A DNA stretch of 64,000 nt, taken from NCBI GenBank assembly GCA_947505245.1, contig CANNIZ010000020.1, positions 18,717-82,716 of the forward strand, written 5' to 3'. Source of the DNA: Pseudomonadota bacterium. GTDB lineage: Bacteria; Myxococcota_A; UBA796; GCA-2862545. Positions within the stretch are counted from its first letter, which is position 1. Each line of letters opens with the position of its first letter. The notes beneath the pieces are model-generated. The model was not told the DNA's origin and did no database searches. It worked only from the letters and a program-made list of their open reading frames with translations. Of this stretch, positions 43,917 through 52,543 are shown in pieces. A program made the translations under genes and the position numbers.

Positions 43917-44741
43917 TCAGCGGACGATCTGGCCGAGGGGGGCGTGCGTGTGTTCGCCGACGTGGACGACGACGGGCAGCGGTTCACCGAGGAACCGCGC
44001 TCCGTGGCGGGCGAACGCGAGCGGGTCTCCCGTGCACAACACCCTGAGCACGCCCGCTCCTTCGTGATCGAAGGCCGGGTGACGGACGAGCCACGCGACG
44101 AGCTGCTCGGCGAGGTAGGGCGCCGGGTCGACGAGGGTGAGGCCAGGCGCCGCGGCGGCGATCGCGGGCTCGAGCATCGGGTAGTGCGTGCAGCCGAGGA
44201 GCAACGTGTCGATCGTCCCGTCTGCGAGGAGCTCGTCGAGGTACCGCTTCACGGCGAGCCTCGCGACGTCCGTGTCCTCCCAGCCTTCCTCGACGATCGG
44301 CGCGAGCAGGGCGGTGGCGCGCTGGGTGACGCGGTGCGGGCCCAGCTTGCGGATCTCTTCGACATACGTGCCGCTCGCGACGGTGCGGGCGGTGGCGATC
44401 ACGCCGATGTGGCCGCGGCTCGCGCGGACGGCGGCCTCGGCGCCGGGGATCGTGACGCCGAGCACGCGCTTGTCCGAGCCCGGCCCGGCGTACCGCTGCT
44501 GCAGGTGCCGGAGTGCTATACACGACATCGTGTTGCATGCGACCACCACGACGCGGCAGCCCTCGTCGAACAGCTGCTCGACACACTGTTCGCCGAAGTC
44601 GAGCAGGGTGTGGGGGTCGCGGCCCCCGTACGGCGCCCGCCCGCTGTCGCCGAGGTAGCAGAAGTCGCGTTTGGGCAGCGCCGTTCGCAGGTGCCGAAGC
44701 ACGCCGAGGCCGCCGAATCCGGAATCGTACACACCGATCAT
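43917..44741 (-). CDS. murI: Glutamate racemase
   Basis: The 274-residue product has IGVYDSGFGGLGVLRHL, DSGRAPYGG, the first catalytic Cys in VVACNTMSC and the second in LLLGCTHYPML. These are the two-base pair that interconverts L- and D-glutamate for peptidoglycan. Length is normal. It lies downstream (minus strand) of repeat locus 2 and upstream of lpd with a 33-bp gap. Confidence 0.96.
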   Translation of the reverse strand: MIGVYDSGFGGLGVLRHLRTALPKRDFCYLGDSGRAPYGGRDPHTLLDFGEQCVEQLFDEGCRVVVVACNTMSCIALRHLQQRYAGPGSDKRVLGVTIPGAEAAVRASRGHIGVIATARTVASGTYVEEIRKLGPHRVTQRATALLAPIVEEGWEDTDVARLAVKRYLDELLADGTIDTLLLGCTHYPMLEPAIAAAAPGLTLVDPAPYLAEQLVAWLVRHPAFDHEGAGVLRVLCTGDPLAFARHGARFLGEPLPVVVHVGEHTHAPLGQIVR

Positions 44742-45101
44742 CGCTGCAGCTTAGCGGGATTCTGGGGGTCGCGGCACGCTGCGCGCGCCGACGACAGACC
44801 GAACCCCCGCGAGTTTCGCGGTCCTGCGAGCCAGCCGGTTCGAATTTCGCTTCTGGTGAAAGGCGGCGGTACGGAACCGAAATTGCCGGCGTTCTGTCGT
44901 TGCGCTTGGAAGCCGAACCGGCTTCTTCAGGTCCAAAACGAAATTCGGGGAAGCTGGCTCGCCAAGTTGCGAAACTCGGAGACACTGGCTCGCTTGTAGG
45001 AAGGATCGTACTTCGGGAACGGTTGGATTCGCTCGTCCCCATCGGCCGCGTGGCTACGGATGGCTAGCCACCGCCCGCGGGTGTGCGCGAGAAAAGTCGT
45101 G
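44742..45101. other. 360-bp gap filled mainly by repeat locus 2
   Basis: No gene is supported in this gap between the methyltransferase gene (45102) and murI (44741). Most of it is the phased inverted repeat at 44797-44991. The remaining flanks show no clear promoter or terminator, although murI must be transcribed from here or from upstream. Confidence 0.5.
44797..44991. repeat. Inverted-repeat locus 2 with 31-bp-phased 23-bp units
   Basis: This is the same plan as locus 1. Two reversed units (44797-44819, degenerate, and 44828-44850) and two forward units (44938-44960 and 44969-44991) start 31 bp apart within each arm. The central 87 bp contain a small hairpin (GAAGCCG-AAC-CGGCTTC). Unit 44828-44850 is identical in inverted orientation to the best unit of locus 1, while the centres differ. 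No coding frame is convincing. Confidence 0.75.
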
Positions 45102-45833
45102 TCACGACGGCTCAACGGTGACGACCCAGTCCTGCCCGAATGACAGCGTCCGCGAGCCGACCCGGGCGAGCAATCTCTCGCGGAGCCCGTCCGCGCGCCG
45201 AACCAGGGCCGCGCCGACGTCGCGTTCAGCCCGCTTCGCGTAACGGACCACGTTGCCGTGCTCGCGATCGACGGTGCGCGTCGAGTGTACGATCGGGAAC
45301 CGCATGCGGTCGACCACCGTGAACCCGCTGCTCTCCAGCGTCCGCGCCACCCACGTCTCAGGAAACTCCCGGTACGGGCGGGTGCCGGCGAGCAGGAACG
45401 CGGCGTCGCGCGTGCGGCAAAGGTCGATGAACGCCTGGGCGTCGGGGTCGTCGGAGCGCGCGGGCCAGGGCTCGAGGCCGATCGCGTACAGGCGATCGCC
45501 GACATGGGGCCGAAGCCGCCGAAACACGTCGTCCTGGTAGTACGGCGCGAAGCCGTCGATCGCGCCGAGCAGGTAGTCGGCCACCACCACGTCGAACCGT
45601 CGCCCGCTTAGCAGGCCCGCGTCCTGCCAGTCGCCGACGATCACCTCGACGTCGGGGAACTCGGTTCGCAGACGCGCGGCGGTGGGTTCGTCGGCCGTCA
45701 CTGCGGTGACTTCGGCGCCGAGCGTGGTGAGCCAGCGCAGCGAGTGCGCGCCCGTACCCGCGTCGAGCACGGTCCGGAGCGGGCGCCCGCGGTGGAGCGT
45801 CTCGACGTAGTGGAACAGCGCGTCGGAGGTCAT
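45102..45833 (-). CDS. SAM-dependent methyltransferase
   Basis: The 243-residue product has a class I methyltransferase core: LRTVLDAGTGAHSLRWL (motif I), VTAVTADEPTAARLR (acidic strand 2), VEVIVGDWQD and FDVVVADYLLGAIDGFAPYYQDDVFRRL (motif IV region). The C-terminal half (RPYREFPETWVARTLESSGFTVVDRMRFP) is typical of small-molecule enzymes. The substrate is not deducible. It starts 1 nt after the stop of the metallo-beta-lactamase-fold gene, so the two form an operon with the pseudokinase gene upstream. Confidence 0.85.
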   Translation of the reverse strand: MTSDALFHYVETLHRGRPLRTVLDAGTGAHSLRWLTTLGAEVTAVTADEPTAARLRTEFPDVEVIVGDWQDAGLLSGRRFDVVVADYLLGAIDGFAPYYQDDVFRRLRPHVGDRLYAIGLEPWPARSDDPDAQAFIDLCRTRDAAFLLAGTRPYREFPETWVARTLESSGFTVVDRMRFPIVHSTRTVDREHGNVVRYAKRAERDVGAALVRRADGLRERLLARVGSRTLSFGQDWVVTVEPS

Positions 45834-45834
45834 G

Positions 45835-46650
45835 TCAGCGGACCGGCTCCCAGCGGCCGTCGGTGCGATTCGGTCGCGCGAGGCCGTGGGTCTTCATCCA
45901 CCGCAGGTGCGAAAGGATCTGCGCGGCCGCGAAGCGCTGAGCGAACGCCGGGAGATCCGGGTACACGACCGGAGCGAGCTCGGCGGGTGTGGCTGCGCCG
46001 AGCTTGTCGAGGGCCTCACCGATCTGCGCTGTGCGCTGGTGCCGGTGGGCGATGTAGAACGCGAGGATCTGGTCCGCGTGGGGCAGCGACGGCCCGTGCG
46101 CCGGATGGAGCACCGTCGGGTTGAGCGCGCGCATCGCGTCGAGCGACGCGAGGTACTGCGCGAGGTCGCCGTCGTCGGGGTCGACCAGGATGGTGCCGAT
46201 GCCGGCCACCATGTCCCCCGCGATCACCTCGCCGCTGGCGCTGTCCTGGAACACAAGGTGGCCGGGCGCGTGGCCGGGCGTGTGGTGCGCGGTGAGCGTG
46301 ACGCCGCCGCAGACGCGGGATTGACCGTCCTCCCAAGCCTCATCGACAGCGACGCGGCCGGAGACGCGCCTCGCCGTCTCGGGATGCGCGACGATGGGGA
46401 TGTCGCCGAGCGCTCTCCGAAGGGCCTCCGCGCCCGATACGTGGTCGTCGTGGTGGTGGGTGAGCACGATGCGTTCCACGCGCTCGCCGCGCTCGATTCG
46501 AACGCGCAGCTCGGCGAGCAGCCGCGCCTGTTCGTCCTCGTAGGGACTCGCCGGATCGAACACGCTCAGCGCGCCTTCACCCACCACCCAGGTGTTGGTG
46601 TGCGTCGCCGGGGCGAGGGTGGGCGTGCGGACGGGGATCGCTACGATCAC
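45835..46650 (-). CDS. Metallo-beta-lactamase-fold hydrolase (LACTB2-like)
   Basis: The GTG at 46650 overlaps the pseudokinase stop (GTGA) and is preferred over an upstream in-frame GTG. The 271-residue protein has the metal motif THHHDDHVSG, AHHTPGHAPGHLVF, GDMVAGIGTI and HPAHGPSL. It ends with a winged-helix-like tail (FAAAQILSHLRWMKTHGLARP) as in LACTB2/MBL-fold endoribonuclease-like proteins. It probably binds two zinc ions; RNA or a thioester could be the substrate. It is in an operon with the pseudokinase and a methyltransferase. Confidence 0.9.
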   Translation of the reverse strand: MIVAIPVRTPTLAPATHTNTWVVGEGALSVFDPASPYEDEQARLLAELRVRIERGERVERIVLTHHHDDHVSGAEALRRALGDIPIVAHPETARRVSGRVAVDEAWEDGQSRVCGGVTLTAHHTPGHAPGHLVFQDSASGEVIAGDMVAGIGTILVDPDDGDLAQYLASLDAMRALNPTVLHPAHGPSLPHADQILAFYIAHRHQRTAQIGEALDKLGAATPAELAPVVYPDLPAFAQRFAAAQILSHLRWMKTHGLARPNRTDGRWEPVR

Positions 46651-48581
46651 CCGAACAGCTTCCACAACGTGAGCAGCACCAGCGAGATCAGCAGCAACAG
46701 CGCGAGTATTGGCGCGACCTTCGTGATCGGCGCCGGCTTGAGCTCGGGCAGCGGCGGCGGCGGCGGCTCCGACGGCAACCCGCCGGGACCACTCGGCGGA
46801 TCATGCCTGGCTACGGTCACGTCGGACGGCCCCTTGAAGAAGCCCGCGTCCGTCCCGAAGCCCGTGTCGGTGCGCGGCCCCGGGCTTGTCGGAGGAGGCA
46901 ACTGGAGATCATCTTCCGACGGCGGGCCGGGATCGGTCACCGGCACCATCGTCGGATTTGCTCCGGCGGTGCTCTCCATCTCGACGACGACGGGGATGAC
47001 CTTGCCGGCGACGAGCGGCGGCGGCTGCGGCGGCTGGGTGGGCTGCAGGGCCGCTACCGGCAGCTTGAACTGCGTCCGTTGAATCGGCGCCTGGGGAGCG
47101 GGTGTGCGATGCACCGGCGCGGGGGTGCGCCCGAGCGCGCTCTGCGGCTGCTCGAGGTCGCGAAGCGCGACCATGATCTGGTCGGCACCCCACTGCTCAG
47201 TCGCGGCGTCGCCCGTGTCTTCCTCCTCTTCGGAGGCTGGCTTTTCCTCTGTCAGCTTGGACGGCTGGGCCCACAGGCCCTCGACCTCGGGAAGCCGGAC
47301 CACCGCCTCGCGAGACTCGGAGATCGGGTCTTCGATGGCCTCCTCGACCGGGGCGACCAGCGCGTGTGCGAGGTCGGAGACGTCGGACATCTCGGTGTTC
47401 TCGCGCTCGACGAGATCGTGTTCGGGGCCCAGGACCTCGGTCTCTGCGCGTTCGTCGATGATCTCGGTCTCCTGACGTTCCTCGGTGACTTCGACCGGGA
47501 GTGGTGCTGCGACCCGCGCGTGTACGGGTGCGGGCGTCATCTTGGCGACCGGCACGTCTTCTTCGAGGGTGGGGCGGACCACGGCCATCACCTCGGAAGG
47601 CAGGCGCTGGGGCGCCGGTACCGGCGTGAGCGCGATCTCCTCCTTCGCGTGGGGCGTCGGGTGGCGAGTGACAGGGGTCGCGACGACGGGCGCGGCGGCG
47701 ACGACGGGCGCGGTGGCGACGACCGGCGGGGTCGTGAGGACCAGCTGTGCGAGGGCACTTCCGAGGCGGTGGCGTTCGCTCGTTCCACCGGCCTTGCGTG
47801 CGAGCGCGAGCAGCTCCTGGCGAACGGGCTGTAGGGACGGGAACCGGTTCTCGGGCTGGGGGTCGAGCATCTTGCGCAGCAGCCGGCCGAGGGCGGGCCA
47901 CTGCGTCTCGATGGGGCCGACGATGTTGGATGGATCACCGCGACGAGACTCTGCACGCGGGTCGGCGCCGCTCCACGGGGCCTTCCCGGTGATGAGCGCG
48001 GCGATAAAGGCGCCGAGCGACCATTGGTCGAGCGCGGGCGTTCCGGCGAGGCCGCGGGCCCGCTCGGGTGGCAGCCAGGCCTCGGGTGGGTCGGACTCGT
48101 GACCTGGACCGAAGCCCCAGACCCACAGCTTGCCGTCGGCACCGAGCAACACGATGCCCGGCCACAGGTGACCGTGCCAGCGGCCCTTGTGGTGGGCGTG
48201 CTGCAGCGTCTCGGCGAGCTCGAGCGCGACGTCGAGCAGCGTGCCGGGCGACATCGGGAGCGCATCGGTGGTGCGCGCGTCCACGAGGAGGGTGAGGGGC
48301 GAGCCCTCGACAAACGCCACGGCGAGGGCGCCAATTCCTTCGTAGTACGCGATCGGGGAGGGAACGCGAGCGTCCTCGAGCGATCGAAGGTTCTCGAACG
48401 CGCGCTGCAATTCTTGCCGCTCGGCCGGCGTGGCTTCGGGCCCGAGCACGCGGACAAGCGCCTCGGCGGGCTGCTTTCGTGTGAGTCCCGTTCGAACCGC
48501 GCGATACCAACGTCCCGGCTCCGGGACGGCGACCTCGCTCTCGACCTCGAACGGCCCCACTCGGAGACCGATCACCGACAT
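46647..48581 (-). CDS. Tail-anchored pseudokinase
   Basis: Start MSVIGLRVGPFEVESEV (48581) has GGAG upstream. Residues about 10-265 keep the protein-kinase outline (PFEVESEVAVPEPGRWYRAVR, VPSPIAYYEGIGALAVAFVEGSPLTLLVD, LAETLQHAHHKGRWHGHLWPGIVLLG, WGFGPG, DQWSLGAFIAALITGKAPW, MLDPQPENRFPSL). But HRD reads WHGHLWP, DFG reads GFG, and the glycine loop and VAIK Lys are unclear, so catalysis is unlikely. Residues about 300-610 are a long Pro/Glu/Ala-rich linker with repeated RTPAPVHRTPAP and acidic patches. A single C-terminal helix (VAPILALLLLISLVLLTLWKLFG) anchors it, leaving the kinase fold in the cytoplasm. Confidence 0.83.
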   Translation of the reverse strand: MSVIGLRVGPFEVESEVAVPEPGRWYRAVRTGLTRKQPAEALVRVLGPEATPAERQELQRAFENLRSLEDARVPSPIAYYEGIGALAVAFVEGSPLTLLVDARTTDALPMSPGTLLDVALELAETLQHAHHKGRWHGHLWPGIVLLGADGKLWVWGFGPGHESDPPEAWLPPERARGLAGTPALDQWSLGAFIAALITGKAPWSGADPRAESRRGDPSNIVGPIETQWPALGRLLRKMLDPQPENRFPSLQPVRQELLALARKAGGTSERHRLGSALAQLVLTTPPVVATAPVVAAAPVVATPVTRHPTPHAKEEIALTPVPAPQRLPSEVMAVVRPTLEEDVPVAKMTPAPVHARVAAPLPVEVTEERQETEIIDERAETEVLGPEHDLVERENTEMSDVSDLAHALVAPVEEAIEDPISESREAVVRLPEVEGLWAQPSKLTEEKPASEEEEDTGDAATEQWGADQIMVALRDLEQPQSALGRTPAPVHRTPAPQAPIQRTQFKLPVAALQPTQPPQPPPLVAGKVIPVVVEMESTAGANPTMVPVTDPGPPSEDDLQLPPPTSPGPRTDTGFGTDAGFFKGPSDVTVARHDPPSGPGGLPSEPPPPPLPELKPAPITKVAPILALLLLISLVLLTLWKLFG

Positions 48582-48656
48582 TCCTGCTCCCAACGCGCAG
48601 AATACACGCGGAGCGGAAGCTAACACGCCGCGATCATCGCGGTAAGGTGCAGCGCA

Positions 48657-49544
48657 ATGAGCCGTCCAATCAACAGCCGGGTGGTCGTCGCGGTCCTCGT
48701 TGGCCTCCTGCTCCTCGCCGCAGGGACCGGCGCGTTCTTGCAGCGCCCCTCATCCCCGGCGACTCCTCGCGGACCGCACGGCCTGGTGGTGATTGCGCGT
48801 CCAGCGCCGGTGCTCCCCGTGTGGCCGGCCGCTGGGGCCTTGTTGACCGACGTGTCGGCGGAGCTGCCCTCCGGGTGGAGCGGATTTCGCGTGGTGATCG
48901 ACGCCGGGCACGGGGCGGTCGGAAACGACGGCAACACCTCGGTGCGGTGTGAGGAGGAACAGGATTTTACGAGGCGCGCGGCCGACTCCCTCGCGGAGCG
49001 CCTCGTCGCGGCGGGTGGTCTCGACGTGAGGCGTACGCGCCCCGACGCGAAGCTCGTCAGCTACAACAATCGCATTGCGATGACCGAGAGCTGGCCTGCC
49101 GACGCGCTGATCGGGCTTCACTCCGACGCGCGTGGCTCGGAGGAGGTGGCGCTCGACCCCGCGATGGGGTGCACCGGGAACCGCGGCTCGGACGGGTTCT
49201 CGGTGTTGTACTCGGACGAGGGGAGCCCCGAACTCGTCGCTGCACGGCTGCGATTGGCGAGGGCGATCGCCGCTCGTATGGTCGAGGCAGGCTTCCCCGC
49301 GTACGTTTGGGACGGCTACGCCGACCTGTACGACGGCGATCCCCAGCATCCCGGCGTGTTCCTCGATCGCCACGTCCCGCGAAAGCGCATCAAGATGCTC
49401 CGCGTGCCGCAGGTGCCAGCGGTGATCATCGAGACGCACCAGGCGCTCGACGCGGAGGAGGTGCTGCGGTGGGACGAACCGCGGACCCACGACGTGTTCG
49501 CCGAGGTGATCCGCGCGGCCTTGATCGACTTCGCAGCGAAGTAG
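48657..49544 (+). CDS. N-acetylmuramoyl-L-alanine amidase (Amidase_3)
   Basis: The 295-residue product has an N-terminal membrane/signal helix (VVVAVLVGLLLLAAGTGAF) and an Amidase_3 domain. This has FRVVIDAGHGAVGNDGNTS (first zinc His), EEEQDFTRRAADSLAERLVAAGG (Glu ligand), DALIGLHSDARGSE (second His) and AVIIETHQALDAEEV (catalytic Glu). It cuts the bond between MurNAc and the stem peptide in the periplasm. The stretch DPAMGCTGNRGSDGFSVLYS is an insertion before the usual core strand. It is divergent from the pseudokinase gene. Confidence 0.9.
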   Translation: MSRPINSRVVVAVLVGLLLLAAGTGAFLQRPSSPATPRGPHGLVVIARPAPVLPVWPAAGALLTDVSAELPSGWSGFRVVIDAGHGAVGNDGNTSVRCEEEQDFTRRAADSLAERLVAAGGLDVRRTRPDAKLVSYNNRIAMTESWPADALIGLHSDARGSEEVALDPAMGCTGNRGSDGFSVLYSDEGSPELVAARLRLARAIAARMVEAGFPAYVWDGYADLYDGDPQHPGVFLDRHVPRKRIKMLRVPQVPAVIIETHQALDAEEVLRWDEPRTHDVFAEVIRAALIDFAAK

Positions 49545-49550
49545 GCGGGA

Positions 49551-49919
49551 TCAGCGCCCGGCGAGGAGCTTCTCGACGTCGGCGAATTCGAGCTCGAGGA
49601 CGTGCACCATCGAGGTGATGCGGTCCGCCTCGGCGAGGTCGATCACGCCGTCCGCGAGCACAACATCGACGATGTCCTGCAGCAGCGAGATCCGATCCGC
49701 GCGGGGCAATTTGGAAAGGCGGGCCGGGGCTTCCGCGAGGGCCTGCTTGAACAGCGGCGTGTAGTGGCCGTCTTTATCGACGAGGCCGGCGTCGCGCGCC
49801 CGACCTGCGTACCGCTCGGCCACCATCGCGGCTTCTTCCGCCGCCACGTCGCCGTCGGCCATGATCACTTCGATTGCGGCGTTCCACGCGAACGCGAGCT
49901 TCATCACGTCGATATCCAT
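49551..49919 (-). CDS. TerB-like helical protein (paralog 2)
   Basis: The 122-residue product MDIDVMKLAFAWNAAIEVIMADGDVAAEEAAMVAERY shows the TerB-like pattern: a helix followed by MADGxVxxEE acidic loops. A second VVLADGVIDLAEADRI loop comes later. These are the two TerB metal-binding-like motifs. Function of such cytoplasmic TerB-like proteins is unknown; they are often linked to membrane or stress systems. It is closely paralogous to the gene 16 bp upstream (49936-50316), and both resemble the N-terminal part of the ABC fusion at 59002. Confidence 0.75.
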   Translation of the reverse strand: MDIDVMKLAFAWNAAIEVIMADGDVAAEEAAMVAERYAGRARDAGLVDKDGHYTPLFKQALAEAPARLSKLPRADRISLLQDIVDVVLADGVIDLAEADRITSMVHVLELEFADVEKLLAGR

Positions 49920-49935
49920 CACGATTCTCCGGCGT

Positions 49936-50316
49936 TCACAGGTCTTTGCGCTTCTTGAAGACTTCGTCGAGGTCGGCCCCGGTGAGGCCGAGGAGCGCGC
50001 CGATCTCGCGGATCTTGTCGAGCTCCTGCACCTGCACGAGGCCGTCGGCCACGACGGTGTCGAGCACGTCATCGACGAGCTCCAGGCGCTCGGGTCGCGG
50101 GAGGGCGGGAAGCTCCTTCATCGCGTCTGCCAGCACGGTCGCGTAGGCGGGCGTGGGCTTGCCGTCGGGCATCATCAGCCCGGCTGCGCGGGCGCGCGCC
50201 GCGTACCGCACCCGCAACCACGAGCGCTCTTCGGTGGTGACCATGCCGTCCGCGGCCACCACTTGTTGCGAGACATGCCACGTGAACGCGAGCTTCATGT
50301 CCTCGGGCTTCGACAC
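49936..50316 (-). CDS. TerB-like helical protein (paralog 1)
   Basis: The GTG start (50316) has GGAGG 5 nt upstream. The 126 residues align with the neighbour: MKLAFTWHVSQQVVAADGMVTTEERSWLRVRYAARARAAGL, LPRPERLELVDDVLDTVVADGLVQVQELDKIREIGALLGL. The tandem arrangement, with a 16-bp gap, suggests duplication and joint expression. The C-terminal half of each ends in a second acidic loop and helix. No enzymatic motif is present. It is divergent from mqnD (42 bp gap). Confidence 0.75.
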   Translation of the reverse strand: MSKPEDMKLAFTWHVSQQVVAADGMVTTEERSWLRVRYAARARAAGLMMPDGKPTPAYATVLADAMKELPALPRPERLELVDDVLDTVVADGLVQVQELDKIREIGALLGLTGADLDEVFKKRKDL

Positions 50317-50358
50317 GACCCCTCCTGCGGGCGACACTCTACCCGAGGAGTCGACCGC

Positions 50359-51189
50359 ATGACGTCCCGCACCATCACCGTCGCCTGCAGTCCCGACGCT
50401 GACGATCTGTTCATGATGCGCGCGTTCTTCCTTGGGCGCGTCGACACGGGTGATCTCGTGTTCCAGGTGAACACGCACGACACCCACGGCCTGAACGCGC
50501 TGGCCTCGGGCGACGGCCCCGACGTATGCGCGATCTCCACCGCCTGGTACCCGCAGATCGCGGCGCGCTACCAGCTGCTCCCGCACGGAGGCTCGATGGG
50601 CGAAGGTTACGGCCCCGTGGTGATCGCGCGCGAGCCGATGACCGTGGAAGCGCTGGCGGGCCGGAAGGTCGCGGTGCCGGGCACCACGACGACGGCGTAT
50701 CAGGTGTTGCGCCGAATCGCGCCGATCGACCCCGTCATCATCCCGATTACGCCGTACGAGCGGATCTTCGACGCGCTGCGCGCCGGTGAGGTTGACGCGG
50801 GGCTCGTGATCCACGAGGGTCGGCTTACGTACGAACGCCAGGGTTTCCACAAGGTCGTCGACCTCGGCGAGTGGTGGGCCCAGGACGCAGGCGGGCTGCC
50901 GTTGCCGCTCGGCGCGAACGCGATCCGTCGCGACCTCGGCCCCGAGCTGATCGAACGCGTCAGCCGCCTGCTCGCGGCCGGGATCCGCGACGCCCTCGAC
51001 GACCGCGCGGCCGCGATCGACTGGTTGATCGAGCGGGGTTCGGCGCTGAAGACCCCCGCTGAGGTCGATCGCTACCTGCAGATGTACGCGAACGAGCGCA
51101 CGTACGACTACGGAGAGGCTGGCCGTGACGGGATCGCACGGCTGCTGAACCTGCTTGGCTACCGCGACCCGGTAGACTTCGCGCCGTAG
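50359..51189 (+). CDS. mqnD: 1,4-dihydroxy-6-naphthoate synthase-like (MqnD)
   Basis: The 276-residue product begins behind GAGGAG. It has the periplasmic-binding-like fold of MqnA/MqnD: TVACSPDADDLFMMRAFFLGRV, GLNALASGDGPDVCAISTAWYP, LLPHGGSMGEGYGPVVIAR, VAVPGTTTTAYQVLRRI, AGEVDAGLVIHEGRLTYERQGFHKVVDLGEWW and LPLGANAIRRDL. These fit MqnD, which converts cyclic de-hypoxanthine futalosine to 1,4-dihydroxy-6-naphthoate in the futalosine menaquinone pathway. The pathway is common in several deltaproteobacterial lineages. No other mqn gene is in the window. Confidence 0.9.
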   Translation: MTSRTITVACSPDADDLFMMRAFFLGRVDTGDLVFQVNTHDTHGLNALASGDGPDVCAISTAWYPQIAARYQLLPHGGSMGEGYGPVVIAREPMTVEALAGRKVAVPGTTTTAYQVLRRIAPIDPVIIPITPYERIFDALRAGEVDAGLVIHEGRLTYERQGFHKVVDLGEWWAQDAGGLPLPLGANAIRRDLGPELIERVSRLLAAGIRDALDDRAAAIDWLIERGSALKTPAEVDRYLQMYANERTYDYGEAGRDGIARLLNLLGYRDPVDFAP

Positions 51190-51218
51190 GGGGACTACAA
51201 GGCCCACCTGGAGGTCCT

Positions 51219-51941
51219 TTGTCCCTCACCTGGATCGCTCTTCTCGGCCTGGCCTTCGCAAAGGGTCCGCCTACCACGTCGCTTATGAAGGAAAAGATCG
51301 ACCTCAACGGCGACGGCAAGGCGGACAAGCTCGAGGTGCTGTCCTCGGACGGTCAAGCCGGGCTGAAGGCTGCAAAGATCGTCGTCAACGGCGTGTCCTT
51401 GTCGGACATCCAGATGTACAAGGAGCTCGCGGTCTCGATCGTGGACGTGGACACGAGCGACAAGCTGCAGCAGATCCTCGTCGACGGCACGTCCGAGAGC
51501 GGCAAGAAGTGGTTCACGATCTTCATCTGGGACGGCAAGAAGGTGCTCCAGGCCATGAAGGTCGACACCGCCTCGCCAAACGGCGCCCTGAAGCTGATTG
51601 ATTCCGGCCAGGTCATCGTCGAGAAGCCGCAGAGCTTCTGGACGGAGCGGACGATCTGGAAGCTCTCGGGCTACAAGTTCGACGAGCTCAGCCAGCCGTT
51701 CTTCGCGATCGGCAAGCCCGCGGTGGTCGAGACGCCGATCGTGCTCGTGTACAACCCCGACACGACCAGCCCCGTCACGGGCGTCGGGCCGGGCGCTGTC
51801 GTCGAGATCGTGTTGTGCACCACGGGCCCGAAGCCCTGGTACCTGCTGAAGACGGACACCGGCCTGATGGGCTGGGTGGATGGTCGCGAGATCGGCGAGG
51901 CCGTGAAGCCCGGCGCGAAGGCCGCACCCGACGAAGGCTAG
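51219..51941 (+). CDS. Secreted VCBS/FG-GAP-like plus SH3-like protein
   Basis: A TTG start is supported by GGAGG 5 nt upstream and a following signal (SLTWIALLGLAFA). The product then reads KIDLNGDGKADKLEVLSSDGQ, a calcium-loop/VCBS-like motif, followed by beta-rich sequence (AAKIVVNGVSLSDIQMY, LQQILVDGTSESGKKWFTIFIWDG). The C-terminal part (VVEIVLCTTGPKPWYLLKTDTGLMGWVDGREI) resembles a bacterial SH3 domain. It may bind the cell wall. Its 3' end overlaps the DUF1266 gene on the other strand by 4 bp. Confidence 0.75.
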   Translation: MSLTWIALLGLAFAKGPPTTSLMKEKIDLNGDGKADKLEVLSSDGQAGLKAAKIVVNGVSLSDIQMYKELAVSIVDVDTSDKLQQILVDGTSESGKKWFTIFIWDGKKVLQAMKVDTASPNGALKLIDSGQVIVEKPQSFWTERTIWKLSGYKFDELSQPFFAIGKPAVVETPIVLVYNPDTTSPVTGVGPGAVVEIVLCTTGPKPWYLLKTDTGLMGWVDGREIGEAVKPGAKAAPDEG

Positions 51942-52543
51942 ATCGACGCGCTCCAGTCGATCGTCTTCCACGTGTAGGCACGCAGCGTGCCGAGGTTGCG
52001 CTGAACGCGGCCGCGCTGCTGCTCGTCCGTGACGCCGCGCTGGTCGTGCCACGCGAGCATGCCCTCTTCGAAGGCCTTTCCGAGGGCCTCCCAGGAGTCG
52101 TATTTCTGGCGCAGGCTGGTCGCGATGCGGCGCACGGCCTCCCAGCACTCGTCATCGGTGATGTAGCCCGCGGCGACGCCGATGCGGAGCAGGTCGAGCG
52201 CGCGAACCTGGTCCCACGCGGGGTTTCCGGTCTGGCCCTTCTCGAGGCCCTTGATCTCGGCCCAGAACGCCTTGCTGTCTTCGACGCCGTACCACTCCTT
52301 GAGCGACTGCACCCCACGCGAGCGCGGCCATTGGCCGCTGTCTTCGCTGCCCGTCCACAAGCTGTAGGCCGCGTGCGCCCATTGGATGGTCCGCCCTTCG
52401 CGCTGGCGGCGGCGGCCGACGAAGAACCATCGCACGGCGCTGGCAAAGATGCCGAGCGCGACGGCGCTGCACACGAGGGAGAGCACGATCCCCACGATGG
52501 CGTAGGGCAGGATGGACAGCAGGAAGCCGGTGTCAGACGTCAT
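51938..52543 (-). CDS. DUF1266-like protein with N-terminal membrane helix
   Basis: The 201-residue product has one N-terminal hydrophobic helix (SILPYAIVGIVLSLVCSAVALGIFASAV). The DUF1266-type region follows: WAHAAYSLWTG, GNPAWDQVRALDLLRIGVAAGYITDDECWEAVRRIATSLRQKYDSWEALGKAFEEGML. The WDxxRAxxLxRxGVAAGYI and SWxxxxxxFxxG blocks are the family marks; function is unknown. It overlaps the upstream gene by 4 nt (stop at 52540) and converges on 51219. Confidence 0.78.
   Translation of the reverse strand: MTSDTGFLLSILPYAIVGIVLSLVCSAVALGIFASAVRWFFVGRRRQREGRTIQWAHAAYSLWTGSEDSGQWPRSRGVQSLKEWYGVEDSKAFWAEIKGLEKGQTGNPAWDQVRALDLLRIGVAAGYITDDECWEAVRRIATSLRQKYDSWEALGKAFEEGMLAWHDQRGVTDEQQRGRVQRNLGTLRAYTWKTIDWSASI

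Noticed and set aside
42498..44999. 833-codon plus frame antisense to lpd and murI
   Set aside because: Low-complexity Arg/His/Asp composition, while the opposite strand has two textbook enzymes.
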